A stretch of 64,000 nt of DNA from Oceanospirillum multiglobuliferum (GCF_900167095.1 NZ_FUXG01000011.1:2253-66252), one strand, 5' to 3'; positions 25,823 through 35,626 are shown, counted from the first letter of the stretch. The notes: generated by a model not told the origin, from the sequence alone. Numbers and translations: made by a program.

Positions 25823-27232
25823 ATGATTAAGCTACCCCGCCAACTGCACCAGTTATTCTGGAAAATATTCGCCACAATATGGGCTGTCAGCATTATCAGT
25901 ATGACGCTGGTTTTCTTGTTATTGGCAAACCGTAATGAGGAATCTCGCTGGCGTGAAGTGATGCAAGCAAGGCTGTCAGAGCGCGCTAAAACTATTGTTG
26001 AGTATTATGAAACTGAAGGTCGCCTTTCCAAACGAGACTTAAGATATTTATTGCCAACTAAGCCTTGGGAGCAAGAAAGAAATGATCGACACCCTAGGGA
26101 TGACGGTGATCATCATAAACCTGAGGATAGACCAGCACCACTGCCTCCAATTTGGATTGATAAGCTTATTTTCGATCAGACAACACGCCAGTTAGTATCG
26201 ACTGAACAGATCCTTACCAACCCCAGAAGCAAACCCAAAAATACGCTGCAACTCGATATCCAGTCTCAATCTGGTGGGCAATATAGATTTTCCATAGCCC
26301 TTCCGCCAACGCTCAAGCATTACACCGGATGGGTTACGCATATTTTTTCCATTCAAATGGTACTGATTTTAACCGTCGCAGTGCTATCTGCTCTGCTACT
26401 GAGCTTTTTGATTGTACGCCCTATTCGCGCGCTCAGTTGTCATGTGAAAAAGATCTATCATGAACAAGACTTCAGCACCCGCGCTGATCGAGCACTCAGC
26501 CAGCGCCAGGATGAATTAGGGGAGTTGACCCGAGAGTTTGATCTAATGGCCAGCTATGTTGAGCGCACGTTGCTTAGCCAACAGCGCTTACTGCAGGATG
26601 TATCTCACGAATTTCGCGCGCCGCTTGCTCGCTTACAGATTTGTGCAGGTCTAGCAGAGCAACAACTGGGTAACGACAATCCTTTAGTTGAGCGTATCGA
26701 CCGAGAATGTAACCGTTTAGATCAGCTGATCTCTGAGGTGCTATCTTATAGCCGCTTAGACACAGCATCAGACGAAGGGGAAAGCTTTAAGGTTGTAGAT
26801 TTATTTGAAGAACTGCTGCTTGATGTGCAATTCAGTCAGCCAGAGCGGCCATTAAAAATAACGATTCAACCTGAAGCACTCGGCCTGTTAACTAATAGAG
26901 ACTTACTGACAAGGGCTTTGCGTAATGGCTTAGAAAATGCCCTAAAATATACTGCCCCAAACAGTTTGATAGAGCTGACTGCTTACGAAAGTGAGCAACA
27001 GATCAATATTGTTTTACGTGACCATGGCACTGGCATAGATGAAACTCTGCTGTCGTCTATCTTCACGCCTTTTGTGCGCGGGCATAATGAACAGTGGCAG
27101 GGCTACGGGTTAGGCATGAGCATCGCCCAGCGGGCAATGTCCCGACTTAAAGGCAGTATCAAAGCGGAGAACCACAGGGAGGGCGGTTTGCAGCTTAGCT
27201 ATTCATTGCCGAAAAAAAACGCAGCGAGTTAA
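25823..27232 (+). CDS. cpxA: CpxA-like sensor histidine kinase with His/Asp-rich periplasmic segment
   Basis: 469 residues: helix 1 (about 13-35), periplasmic domain (about 36-172), helix 2 (about 173-195), HAMP, dimerisation domain with DVSHEFRAPL, and HATPase domain with NGLENALKYT, DHGTGID and GYGLGMSIA. The periplasmic domain is shorter than in E. coli CpxA and contains a segment at about 88-102 with His90, His97, His98 and five aspartates, which could bind a metal ion. It starts 6 bp after the regulator gene, so the pair is one operon. Confidence 0.9.
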   Translation: MIKLPRQLHQLFWKIFATIWAVSIISMTLVFLLLANRNEESRWREVMQARLSERAKTIVEYYETEGRLSKRDLRYLLPTKPWEQERNDRHPRDDGDHHKPEDRPAPLPPIWIDKLIFDQTTRQLVSTEQILTNPRSKPKNTLQLDIQSQSGGQYRFSIALPPTLKHYTGWVTHIFSIQMVLILTVAVLSALLLSFLIVRPIRALSCHVKKIYHEQDFSTRADRALSQRQDELGELTREFDLMASYVERTLLSQQRLLQDVSHEFRAPLARLQICAGLAEQQLGNDNPLVERIDRECNRLDQLISEVLSYSRLDTASDEGESFKVVDLFEELLLDVQFSQPERPLKITIQPEALGLLTNRDLLTRALRNGLENALKYTAPNSLIELTAYESEQQINIVLRDHGTGIDETLLSSIFTPFVRGHNEQWQGYGLGMSIAQRAMSRLKGSIKAENHREGGLQLSYSLPKKNAAS

Positions 27233-27292
27233 CGCTACGTTTTCAATACGGCCAGCCAAAAGCAAGCACGCTATATTGAGTGTCTGATCGAC

Positions 27293-28219
27293 TTACTTAA
27301 CCAACGTCAGCCACTCAGGGTGCTCCGCACGCTTGCCTGTGACTTGATCAAAGTACAAAGTTTGTAGCTTTTCAGTGATAGGGCCTCGACGACCTGTACC
27401 AATTAGGCGACCATCTAGTTCACGAATCGGCAATACCTCTGCGGCTGTACCCGTAAAGAAAGCTTCATCAGCAATATAAACTTCATCGCGGGTGATACGT
27501 TTTTCGATGATATCCAGACCTAGCTCTTCTTTAGCCAGCTCAATCACGGTGCGACGGGTAATACCGTCTAGGCAGGAGGTCAGCTCAGGGGTGTAAAGTT
27601 TGCCATCACGAATTACGAAGATGTTTTCGCCGGAGCCTTCAGCCACATAACCTTCGTTGTCCAGCAACAGTGCCTCTTCACAACCGCTACGCAGTGCTTC
27701 GCTCAGCGCCAGCATCGAGTTCATGTAGTTACCATTGGCTTTGGCTTTACACATGGTGATGTTGACATGGTGACGAGTATAAGAAGAGGTTTGCACCTTG
27801 ATGCCAATCTCTTTCGCCTCAGGAGACATATAAGATGGCCACTCCCAAGCTGCCACCATGACATGCACTTTCAAGTTATCGGCACGTAAACCCATGCCCT
27901 CTGAGCCAAAAAATACCATTGGACGCAGATAAGCATGTGGCAAATTATTATCACGTACTGCGGCAATTTGCGCGGCGTTAATTTCGTCTTTGCTGAAAGG
28001 CATTGGCATATTCAGGATATGGGCAGAGCGGAACAAGCGATCGGTGTGCTCTTGTAGACGGAAGATCTGTGCGCCCTTGTCTGTTTCATAAGCGCGCACG
28101 CCCTCAAAACAGCCCATACCGTAATGCAGGGTATGCGTTAGGACGTGAACTTTAGCGTCTTTCCAATCCACCATTTTTCCATCTAGCCAAATTAAACCTT
28201 CACGATCGGCCATCGACAT
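27293..28219 (-). CDS. ilvE: Branched-chain amino acid aminotransferase
   Basis: 308 residues, the normal length for fold-type IV IlvE. It interconverts leucine, isoleucine or valine and their 2-oxo acids using PLP. The PLP lysine lies in CKAKANGNYMNS, and EGSGENIFV and LDGITRRTVI form the cofactor phosphate site. AAGGA precedes the first ATG; a second ATG two codons later is also possible. It follows glnE on the same strand, an order also known in Pseudomonas. Confidence 0.96.
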   Translation of the reverse strand: MSMADREGLIWLDGKMVDWKDAKVHVLTHTLHYGMGCFEGVRAYETDKGAQIFRLQEHTDRLFRSAHILNMPMPFSKDEINAAQIAAVRDNNLPHAYLRPMVFFGSEGMGLRADNLKVHVMVAAWEWPSYMSPEAKEIGIKVQTSSYTRHHVNITMCKAKANGNYMNSMLALSEALRSGCEEALLLDNEGYVAEGSGENIFVIRDGKLYTPELTSCLDGITRRTVIELAKEELGLDIIEKRITRDEVYIADEAFFTGTAAEVLPIRELDGRLIGTGRRGPITEKLQTLYFDQVTGKRAEHPEWLTLVK

Positions 28220-28256
28220 AGGGGTAATTCCTTAAACTGATCTATCTTATTTTCTA

Positions 28257-28281
28257 CGGACTAGACACTAAGCCTAGTCCG
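28257..28281. other. Hairpin between glnE and ilvE
   Basis: CGGACTAG (28257-28264) and CTAGTCCG (28274-28281) form an 8-bp perfect stem with a 9-base loop. No U-tract follows on the minus strand, so termination is uncertain. Confidence 0.45.
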
Positions 28282-28343
28282 CGCGTGATTAGGGTTCGAG
28301 ATTATTTTCTAAGCGCCAGATCAGATCCAGCGCGTCTAACCAA

Positions 28344-31250
28344 TTAGGATTCGAGCAAATTATGCCAAATATTGCTGACCGCTTCCCGATAGTCAACAAA
28401 CTGGCTAGAGGGTACTTGGCTTGGTGTCATCTGCATTGATGCCTCATGGGCGGCTTGGCGATACGCCAAATAGGCCGCACTTAGTTGTGCAATCTGCTCA
28501 GTCGGTAAAATATTCACCTGCTGCATAGTCTCAAGAATGCGCATATTATCGGTCCACTGTAGCAGTTCAGGATGCTGTGCACCGTAGCGTAGTACGCTGT
28601 ATTGCGCGATAAATTCAATATCCACCATGCCTCCTGCATCTTGTTTCAGATGAAAGAGAGGCCGTTCGCCACCGGCTTCAGGCTTAGAACCTAAGTTGTC
28701 GCGCATTTTAATGCGCATAGAAACCACATCTTGACGCAACGTCTCAATATCACGAGGTTCTGACAATATTTCAGCCCGCGCCTGTTCAAACTTTTCTGTT
28801 AATTCAGAACAGCCTGCCACTACCCGTGCGCGGACAAGGGCTTGTTTTTCCCAAGTCCAAGCTTCTTTTTGCTGATAGTCTTTAAATGATTTTAAGGAGC
28901 TGACCAACAGCCCTGAGTTACCGGAGGGGCGTAAACGCATGTCCACTTCATAGAGCTGACCGGAAGAGGTCATCGTGTTCAAGATATGAATAATGCGCTG
29001 ACCTAAACGCGCAAAAAACACCGCGTTATCAATGCTGCGCTCACCATCGGTCACCCCTTGAGGCGCCGCATCATGCAGGAAAACCAAATCAAGGTCAGAG
29101 CCATAACCCAGTTCAATACCGCCCAGCTTGCCATAACCGACAATAATGAAAGCAGGATCACAAGCTGTACCATCCTCTTTGGCGGGACGGCCATGTTTGT
29201 CAGTGAGTTTCTTCCATGCCATCTGTAGCACTTGCTCTAAGATGGTTTCAGCAATAAAGGTTAAATAATCGCTAACCTTCATTAACTGGCGTGTACCCAT
29301 AATGTCAGAAGCGGCCACCCGTAAGACATGGGCACGCTTGAAGTAACGCAACGCTTCCATTTGCGCCTCTTCGTCCTCTTCTGGCAAGCGCAACAACTGC
29401 TGACGTAACTCATCCCGCAGCGGTTCACGCTCTGCGGGAGTGTAGAGTGTAGCGGTATTTAATAATTCATCTAACAAAATAGGGGTACGGGCTAAATGTT
29501 CGGCAATCCAAGGGCTAGCAGCACACAGCTTGACGAGCTGTTTCAATGCCGCAGGATTTTCCATCAAAAGTACAAAATAAGCACTTCGACGTAATACCGA
29601 TTCAACCAACTGTAAAATGCGCTCAAGAGTACGCGAAGGCGTTTCAGACTCAGTAACCGCACTGAGCAAGATAGGCATAAAGGCTTCTAAACGATCACGC
29701 CCTTCCCGCTGCATACTTTGTACCACTCGCCCTTCACGCAGGCGTGTGATTCGTTCAAAGGTAGCGCTTGCATCCTCGTAGCCCTGTGCGCTTAATAACT
29801 CTGCACCAGACTCTGCGTCGTATTGGCCCTGCCATAAGGCTGCCAGCTCAGCACTGATATTCAGCCCGCCTGCCTCCTCATCCTCTGGGGCTGCAATCAC
29901 ATTGGCAAAATGAAAGCTAACTTTAGCACGTTGACGCTCCAACTCCGCTTCAAAAGCAGACCAGTCAGGGAAGTTCATAATGTGCGCCATGCGTGCTTGA
30001 GCAAAGGCTGCATCAGGCAGGGTTTGTGTCTGCTGATCAGCGACCCCTTGTAGGGCATGCTCTGCATTACGTAGGAATAAGTAAGCCGCCAATAGTTCAT
30101 CGGTCACTTGCTGTGGCAGCAAACCTAGGCCGCTGATAATGGGCAATACTTTGCGAATCGAACGCTCTTGCAGCTCGGTATCCCGTCCACCGCGAATCAG
30201 TTGGAAAACCTGAGTGATAAACTCAACCTCGCGAATACCACCAGAACCCAGCTTAACGTTATTGCTTAAGCCTTTGCGGCGCACTTCGCGGTTGATCATC
30301 TCTTTCATATCGCGCAGTGAGTCAATGGCGCTGAAATCGACATATTTGCGATAAACAAATGGCCGCAGCTTTTCTAATAAGCTGTTGCCAGCCTCAAGAT
30401 CACCTGCAATCACCCGCGCTTTGATCATGGCGTAGCGTTCCCAGTCGCGTCCCTGATCATGGTAATAGTCGATCATGGCAGGGAAACTCAGTGACAGCGC
30501 TCCGCTTTGACCATAGGGACGCAAGCGCATATCCACACGAAAAACAAAACCATCTGCGGTGTTATTATCTAAAGCCGCAATCAGCTTTTGGCCAAGACGC
30601 ACAAAGAAATCTTGGTTATCTAAACTGCGTTTGCCACCTTGGGTTTGGCCGTGTCTAGGAAAGCAGAACATCAGGTCAATATCTGATGATAAGTTCAGCT
30701 CATAAGCCCCTAGCTTACCCATACCAATCACGATCATGCGTTGCGGCTGTGGTTCTTTATTGGCTTCTGCTCTGGAGTAAGGCGTCCCCCACTGTGGGCA
30801 GTAAAAGTCATATAGCCAGTTCAGTGCTTCATCGACGCAAATATCTGCTAAGTGGCTCAATTCTGCAGTGGTTTGCCACATGTTGGCTTGAAAGGAAAAA
30901 TCTCGCCAAATGATGCGTGTCATCATCTGGCGGCGGAACTGACGCAATACACGGTGTAGGTCATTTTCAGTACTTACTACACTCAGTTTTTCTTTCAGGA
31001 TTACACGTAGCTGCGCAGCGCTCAATGGAGACTCAAGCCAGTTGTTTTCCAATAGCTCAGTGAGCAAAACCGGAAAGCGCGACAGACTATCAGTAACATA
31101 GTCACTACAGGGGATAATTTTCTCAGCCGCAGGTAAGGCTTTCAGTTGTGCAAGTAGCTCGACAGGCAGCTGATCCTCAAGGCGTTGCCAGTTTTTTGTT
31201 GCGGTGTCTTGCAATAAATCAGGTAAAGGCAGAGAGGTGGGCAGAGTCAT
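28344..31250 (-). CDS. glnE: Bifunctional glutamine synthetase adenylyltransferase / adenylyl-removing enzyme
   Basis: 968 residues, close to the usual size. Two homologous nucleotidyltransferase halves are visible: the N-terminal adenylyl-removing domain with GMGKLGAYELNLSSDIDLMF and the C-terminal adenylyltransferase domain with GYGKLGG...GSDLDLVFL, each followed by RVDMRLRP/EVDMRLRPSG. It adds or removes AMP on glutamine synthetase in response to PII and glutamine. Both aspartate pairs are intact, so both activities should be present. It lies downstream of dgkA and upstream of ilvE. Confidence 0.97.
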   Translation of the reverse strand: MTLPTSLPLPDLLQDTATKNWQRLEDQLPVELLAQLKALPAAEKIIPCSDYVTDSLSRFPVLLTELLENNWLESPLSAAQLRVILKEKLSVVSTENDLHRVLRQFRRQMMTRIIWRDFSFQANMWQTTAELSHLADICVDEALNWLYDFYCPQWGTPYSRAEANKEPQPQRMIVIGMGKLGAYELNLSSDIDLMFCFPRHGQTQGGKRSLDNQDFFVRLGQKLIAALDNNTADGFVFRVDMRLRPYGQSGALSLSFPAMIDYYHDQGRDWERYAMIKARVIAGDLEAGNSLLEKLRPFVYRKYVDFSAIDSLRDMKEMINREVRRKGLSNNVKLGSGGIREVEFITQVFQLIRGGRDTELQERSIRKVLPIISGLGLLPQQVTDELLAAYLFLRNAEHALQGVADQQTQTLPDAAFAQARMAHIMNFPDWSAFEAELERQRAKVSFHFANVIAAPEDEEAGGLNISAELAALWQGQYDAESGAELLSAQGYEDASATFERITRLREGRVVQSMQREGRDRLEAFMPILLSAVTESETPSRTLERILQLVESVLRRSAYFVLLMENPAALKQLVKLCAASPWIAEHLARTPILLDELLNTATLYTPAEREPLRDELRQQLLRLPEEDEEAQMEALRYFKRAHVLRVAASDIMGTRQLMKVSDYLTFIAETILEQVLQMAWKKLTDKHGRPAKEDGTACDPAFIIVGYGKLGGIELGYGSDLDLVFLHDAAPQGVTDGERSIDNAVFFARLGQRIIHILNTMTSSGQLYEVDMRLRPSGNSGLLVSSLKSFKDYQQKEAWTWEKQALVRARVVAGCSELTEKFEQARAEILSEPRDIETLRQDVVSMRIKMRDNLGSKPEAGGERPLFHLKQDAGGMVDIEFIAQYSVLRYGAQHPELLQWTDNMRILETMQQVNILPTEQIAQLSAAYLAYRQAAHEASMQMTPSQVPSSQFVDYREAVSNIWHNLLES

Positions 31251-31314
31251 AGGGCATCCTTATCGCATATCAGCAGCTAAGCATTCAACAAACATAAAGG
31301 CAAAATATGTAGAG

Positions 31315-31338
31315 TAGGCCTGATTAAGGCCTAATCAG
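31315..31338. other. Two overlapping alternative hairpins at the end of dgkA
   Basis: TAGGCCT/AGGCCTA (31315-31321, 31327-31333) and CTGATTA/TAATCAG (31320-31326, 31332-31338) are both perfect 7-bp stems with 5-base loops, and they exclude each other. They overlap the dgkA stop codon at 31335-31337. Confidence 0.5.
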
Positions 31339-31703
31339 AAAAAACGACTATACGCCAGCGTAATCCAAGTGATCCCCGCAAGCGCTAAGGCGATAAATAC
31401 GGCGGCTGAGCCAATGTCTTTAGCACGACCTGATAGCTCATGAAACTCGGGGCCGATACGATCTACCACCGCTTCTACCGCAGAGTTCATCAACTCCGTA
31501 ATAAGCACTAAGAAACAGCAGCCAATTAACAACAAACGCTCTATCGCTGTTTGTCCCAGCCAAAGGGCTGTTGGAATTAGAATTAAGCATAACACCAGCT
31601 CTTGGCGAAAAGCAGCCTCGTGCTGAAAAGCAGCCTTTAAACCTTTAATTGAATAACCTGTAGAGTGAATAAGGTGCTTAAAGCCAGTGTGTCCGGGTTT
31701 CAT
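31335..31703 (-). CDS. dgkA: Diacylglycerol kinase
   Basis: 122 residues from the ATG at 31703, exactly the E. coli DgkA length; the frame is open to 31754 but the extra 17 residues are not typical. This small three-helix inner-membrane enzyme phosphorylates diacylglycerol to phosphatidic acid, recycling the product of glycerophosphoryl transfer from phospholipids. The conserved blocks EAAFRQE and ELMNSAVEAVVDR...AKDIGSAAV are present. The ribosome binding site is poor. The upstream gene is the PerM-family protein. Confidence 0.95.
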   Translation of the reverse strand: MKPGHTGFKHLIHSTGYSIKGLKAAFQHEAAFRQELVLCLILIPTALWLGQTAIERLLLIGCCFLVLITELMNSAVEAVVDRIGPEFHELSGRAKDIGSAAVFIALALAGITWITLAYSRFF

Positions 31704-31817
31704 GCTGAGCATCCAAGTCAAAGGGTCAATAAGCCTGTCCGCTATTACGAACATAGCTGGAAAATAAGTCGCAAAATAATATCAGATTTCCCCCCCATAA
31801 TTCAGAGCCAATCAGGA

Positions 31818-33134
31818 TTAAATAATTTGGTAGGCTTTCATCTCTTTAAACAATGTCTCGATAACCACTTTAACAATAACAATCACAGGTACGGCAAACA
31901 GCATACCGATGAAGCCCAATAAGATAGAGCCGCCCATCACGCCAATAATCACAACCAGTGGATGCAAACTCACGGCATTACCCAAAACAATGGGTTGATA
32001 CACGGCATTATCCAACAGCTGTGTAACGGCTACGACAATGCAAACCCAAAGCACCATATTGTCAGCGTCAATTATGCTGAAAAAAGGCGTGAAGGTTTCA
32101 ACAATTAAGGCATAGCCTGCACCAATCAACAAACCAATGGCGGGGCCAAGAAAAGGAATGGCATTGGCTAGACCTGCAATAGTGCCAATGACAAAAGCCC
32201 ACTTAGCTCCCAAGCCAATCAGGTACAGGCCAAGCATTAAGGTAAAGCCCACTAAGGTGCACTCTAAAAAAGTACCACGTAAATACTTGCCAAGGGCATC
32301 ATCCACATTGTTCAAAACTGTTAGCACCATCTCAAAATAGTGATTAGGCACTAACTGCACCACACTGCGCTTAATCTCACCTTCATCTAATAGCAGGAAT
32401 AAAAAAACAAAAGGTGCGGCCATCCAAAGCGAGATCACGCCACCTATCACCCCCAGCAAGCTCTTTTGCTCAGTATTGAGATTAGTGGAGGCGTTAATCT
32501 CGGATACGGCAGCCTTTGCCTGCGAGCCTGTGTTAGGCTCACCCTCATCCATAGTCAGGTCACCCCCCCTCTTTTGGTATTGCGCTAAGTTATGTAAGAA
32601 ATAGCGATAAAAGGTTTGATCAAAACGCTGAACAGAATAGTGATCAACGTAGTAACGCTCAAAACTGGCTCTCTCTTCTGGATTGAGCATAAGCAAGCGG
32701 TTCAGGCGATCATAAAACGGCTCAATTTCAGCACCAACCAAGCGGTGCAACAGGTTGCCTTTTCCCTGCTCGTCAATCTGCATAAGGGCCTGATACTTAT
32801 CATCAAGCTTGTACTGAATACGTACCCGTAATTCGAGTTTGCCTTGTTCATCAGGTATTGCATCTCGAATCTGTGAGGACGCCAAACTGATCAGAAAGAA
32901 AAAGCCTGCAAACAAAGTCAAAATGGCCAAACCTTTAGGAATACGCCAGCGACGCATTAACGCTAACAAAGGGTGGCAAAGATAAGCTGCCAAGGCACCC
33001 ACAATTGCGGGCAAGGTCAACTCTCTTAACGTCCATATCAGAACGATAAATAGCGAAAAACCAAGCAGCCCTGTAACAACATAAAAACGCTGGCGTCGTT
33101 TAGCCCGTGATAAAGCGTCGTAAGCAAAATTCAA
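31818..33134 (-). CDS. AI-2E family transporter (PerM-like membrane protein)
   Basis: 438 residues with about eight helices: two or three near the N terminus, a soluble insertion at about 90-210, and a C-terminal cluster with LGLYLIGLGAKWAFVIGTIAGLANAIPFLGPAIG and the closing GGSILLGFIGMLFAVPVIVIVKVV, which are family hallmarks. Members include TqsA (AI-2 exporter), PerM and Na+/H+ antiporters, so the substrate cannot be assigned. The hydrophilic insertion between helices is long for the family. Confidence 0.9.
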   Translation of the reverse strand: MNFAYDALSRAKRRQRFYVVTGLLGFSLFIVLIWTLRELTLPAIVGALAAYLCHPLLALMRRWRIPKGLAILTLFAGFFFLISLASSQIRDAIPDEQGKLELRVRIQYKLDDKYQALMQIDEQGKGNLLHRLVGAEIEPFYDRLNRLLMLNPEERASFERYYVDHYSVQRFDQTFYRYFLHNLAQYQKRGGDLTMDEGEPNTGSQAKAAVSEINASTNLNTEQKSLLGVIGGVISLWMAAPFVFLFLLLDEGEIKRSVVQLVPNHYFEMVLTVLNNVDDALGKYLRGTFLECTLVGFTLMLGLYLIGLGAKWAFVIGTIAGLANAIPFLGPAIGLLIGAGYALIVETFTPFFSIIDADNMVLWVCIVVAVTQLLDNAVYQPIVLGNAVSLHPLVVIIGVMGGSILLGFIGMLFAVPVIVIVKVVIETLFKEMKAYQII

Positions 33135-33213
33135 AATAAAACTCTCTTTCTGTCGACTGACAGCCGTCCTGTGTCAATTCTAAAAGCAGCCTCTAAAAAG
33201 ACAGCTGGATTTA

Positions 33214-33747
33214 TTATGCAGATTTTGACATCTGCGCCTGTGCAAGCTGCTGATTAGTCAGTTTTAAGCGTTGACCAATGATTAACGCCAGTGACTTTAG
33301 AATTTTACTACCCAAGCTAGCCTCTGTTTCTAAAAGCTTATTTAGGTCCGAACGAAATAAAGCGATAGCTTGCGTATCTTCAACCGCAATAGCAGAGGCT
33401 GAACGTGGGCTATCATCCAACAAGGCCAACTCCCCCATAAAAGCACCGGCACTCAAAGTAGCCAAAACCAAGCCATCAGACTCACTGGGTATCACAATAT
33501 TGACCCGACCTGTGCGAATAATAAACATTGCAGCGCCTGGGTGACCCATATGAAAAATTTTTTCACCCTGAGCATAATGTCGTTGATGAGTGATTCGCGC
33601 GACACGCTTTAATTCTCGATGATTAAGATCTGCAAATAGCGGTACTTGAGCCAATATATTGACTAAGTCCTGCTTGCTAGGGTCTCTTGACCGATCAAAG
33701 ATGTTGTCCCATAACGCGCTCAGTTGCTTCTGAAGAGGTAATGTCAT
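33214..33747 (-). CDS. Stand-alone cyclic-nucleotide-binding domain protein
   Basis: 177 residues: one cNMP-binding domain (about 30-150) with an intact phosphate-binding cassette, MGELALLDDSPRSASA, including the Arg-Ser that contacts the cyclic phosphate. After it there are only about 25 residues, so no HTH or enzyme domain is present. It may act as a cAMP/cGMP-responsive partner or sink. It contrasts with the Crp-like regulator at 9237-9938, where the same positions are lost. The gene lies upstream of the PerM-like gene and diverges from nhaB. The N-terminal 25 residues are unremarkable. Confidence 0.85.
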   Translation of the reverse strand: MTLPLQKQLSALWDNIFDRSRDPSKQDLVNILAQVPLFADLNHRELKRVARITHQRHYAQGEKIFHMGHPGAAMFIIRTGRVNIVIPSESDGLVLATLSAGAFMGELALLDDSPRSASAIAVEDTQAIALFRSDLNKLLETEASLGSKILKSLALIIGQRLKLTNQQLAQAQMSKSA

Positions 33748-33985
33748 ACGTAGCTACTCTCAGGCTAAAAGGTCAAGTGCTTGTAGGTACTGGCAATAAA
33801 TGTGGCGAATATCGAAAAACAATGAAAGATTCTATTTCAATAAGCCTTTTCTTGTTAAGAAAAGCTCAGAAAACCTACCAAAAATTGAGCTGACATTAAA
33901 AAATCACTTCATAAGTAGAACATACAACCGATATAACAGCGGCAACAATCACCAGACCAGAGACTGTGTTTTTATAGCATCTGTG

Positions 33986-33991
33986 TATAAT
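33986..33991 (+). promoter_or_regulatory. Putative nhaB promoter -10 box
   Basis: A perfect TATAAT; no good -35 is seen at 16-18 bp spacing. A start near 33998 would give a leader of about 117 bases that begins with two hairpins. Confidence 0.5.
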
Positions 33992-34002
33992 GCCTGCGCT
34001 TG

Positions 34003-34057
34003 ACCCTGTAGTGCAGGGTATCCCGTGAATAATAAGCACACTCAAACAACACGGGAT
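34003..34057 (+). promoter_or_regulatory. Two consecutive hairpins in the nhaB leader
   Basis: Hairpin 1: ACCCTG (34003-34008) with CAGGGT (34014-34019), loop of five. Hairpin 2 begins at the next base: ATCCCGTG (34020-34027) with CACGGGAT (34050-34057), loop of 22. There is no U-tract after hairpin 2. They fall at the predicted 5' end of the message. Confidence 0.55.
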
Positions 34058-34114
34058 TTGTCAGCAGTCTTGAAACCTTGACCTTACTCTCTTGATGTAA
34101 AAAGGACCTAAAAA

Positions 34115-35626
34115 ATGGCTCAGACCATGACCCAAGGCTTTTTGCGTAACTTTCTTGGTAACTCACCGTTGTGGTACAAGAAAGTCATCCTCGCATTTTT
34201 GATTATTAATCCTATCGTATTTTTTATGCCCGGTGCTGGCCCCTTTGTTGCGGGTTGGTTACTGATTCTTGAATTTATCTTCACATTAGCAATGGCGCTG
34301 AAGTGCTATCCATTACAACCCGGTGGCTTATTGGCAATTGAAGCCATCGCCATTGGATTAGCATCACCTCAAACGGTAATGCATGAGGTTGAAGGTAACT
34401 TAGAAGTAATTCTGCTACTGGTCTTTATGGTGGCAGGTATTTATTTTATGAAACAGTTGCTACTACTGACCTTTACCAAAATTCTGCTAGGTGTGCGCTC
34501 TAAGACGATGCTGTCACTGCTGTTTTCTATCACAGCAGCGGCCTTATCAGCATTTTTGGATGCCTTAACAGTAACAGCTGTAATCATCAGTATTGGTGTG
34601 GGCTTCTATTCGGTTTATCACAAGGTGGCCTCTGGTAAGAGCTTTTCACACGACCACGACCATGGTGATGATGCGTCATTAGCCGAGCAGATGCTGAATG
34701 ACTTAGAGCAATTCCGCGCCTTTTTACGTAGCCTGTTAATGCACGCTGCGGTAGGTACTGCTCTGGGTGGTGTTTGTACTTTAGTAGGTGAGCCACAAAA
34801 TTTATTGATAGCCAAAGTTGCAGGCTGGCAGTTTGGTGAGTTCTTTATGCGTATGGCTCCTGTCACAATGCCAGTGCTTGTAGCAGGCTTACTCACGTGT
34901 ATCGCATTAGAGAAAACCAAACTCTTCGGTTACGGCTCATTGTTACCTGATTCTGTACGCCAAATTTTAGAAGATTTTGATGCCCACCAATCAGAAAAAA
35001 GAACCATGCGCGACCGTGCGGCCTTATTAGTACAGGCTCTAACCGCATTTTTCTTGATTTTTGCTTTAGCCTTCCATATCGCGGAAGTGGGCCTGATTGG
35101 TTTAACCATTATCGTGCTACAAACTGCCTTTAACGGGATTACTGAAGAGCACCAAATAGGTAAAGCCTTTGAAGAGGCACTGCCTTTTACCGCTTTATTA
35201 GTAGTATTTTTCTCCGTGGTTGCGGTAATCCATGAACAGCATTTGTTCCAGCCCTTCATTCAGATGGTGCTACACATGGAAACCAGCCGCCAGCCCGCTA
35301 TGCTATTTATCGCTAACGGTTTATTGTCCGCCATCAGTGATAACGTATTCGTAGCAACGGTATATATCTCTGAAATAAAAGCGGCTTTAGACGCTGGTGA
35401 GATCACTCGTGAGCACTTTGACGTGCTAGCAGTGGCTGTTAACACAGGAACTAACTTACCAAGTGTTGCAACACCTAATGGCCAAGCAGCCTTCTTATTT
35501 TTGCTAACCTCTGCTTTGGCGCCTTTAATTCGTCTCTCTTATGGTCGAATGGTCGTTATGGCACTGCCTTACACTATTGTGATGTCTGCAGTAGGTTTGT
35601 ACGCTGTTGTTAACTGGGTACATTGA
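34115..35626 (+). CDS. nhaB: Na+/H+ antiporter NhaB
   Basis: 503 residues, near the 513 of E. coli NhaB, with about twelve membrane helices and the family start [17 protein letters not shown]. It exports sodium in exchange for protons at the inner membrane, supporting salt and pH homeostasis. A cytoplasmic-loop segment [10 protein letters not shown] is rich in His and Asp. [12 protein letters not shown] and [20 protein letters not shown] near the C terminus are characteristic. AAGGA lies nine bases before the ATG; an intrinsic terminator follows about 80 bp after the stop. Confidence 0.95.
   Translation: MAQTMTQGFLRNFLGNSPLWYKKVILAFLIINPIVFFMPGAGPFVAGWLLILEFIFTLAMALKCYPLQPGGLLAIEAIAIGLASPQTVMHEVEGNLEVILLLVFMVAGIYFMKQLLLLTFTKILLGVRSKTMLSLLFSITAAALSAFLDALTVTAVIISIGVGFYSVYHKVASGKSFSHDHDHGDDASLAEQMLNDLEQFRAFLRSLLMHAAVGTALGGVCTLVGEPQNLLIAKVAGWQFGEFFMRMAPVTMPVLVAGLLTCIALEKTKLFGYGSLLPDSVRQILEDFDAHQSEKRTMRDRAALLVQALTAFFLIFALAFHIAEVGLIGLTIIVLQTAFNGITEEHQIGKAFEEALPFTALLVVFFSVVAVIHEQHLFQPFIQMVLHMETSRQPAMLFIANGLLSAISDNVFVATVYISEIKAALDAGEITREHFDVLAVAVNTGTNLPSVATPNGQAAFLFLLTSALAPLIRLSYGRMVVMALPYTIVMSAVGLYAVVNWVH

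Larger units (their letters stand above)
33748..34114. promoter_or_regulatory. Divergent intergenic region, cNMP protein / nhaB
   Basis: 367 bp without a convincing gene. It carries a strong -10 box TATAAT (33986-33991) for nhaB, two leader hairpins (34003-34057), and AAGGA at the nhaB ribosome binding site. A weak AT-rich hairpin lies at 33846-33864. I see nothing else in it. Confidence 0.65.

Noticed and set aside
33846-33864. CTTTTCTT/AAGAAAAG hairpin
   Set aside because: All A-T-rich pairs with a three-base loop and no clear position relative to a gene.
34618-35259. Several minus-strand frames of about 100 codons
   Set aside because: They are shadows of nhaB, with no ribosome binding site and no protein-like composition.
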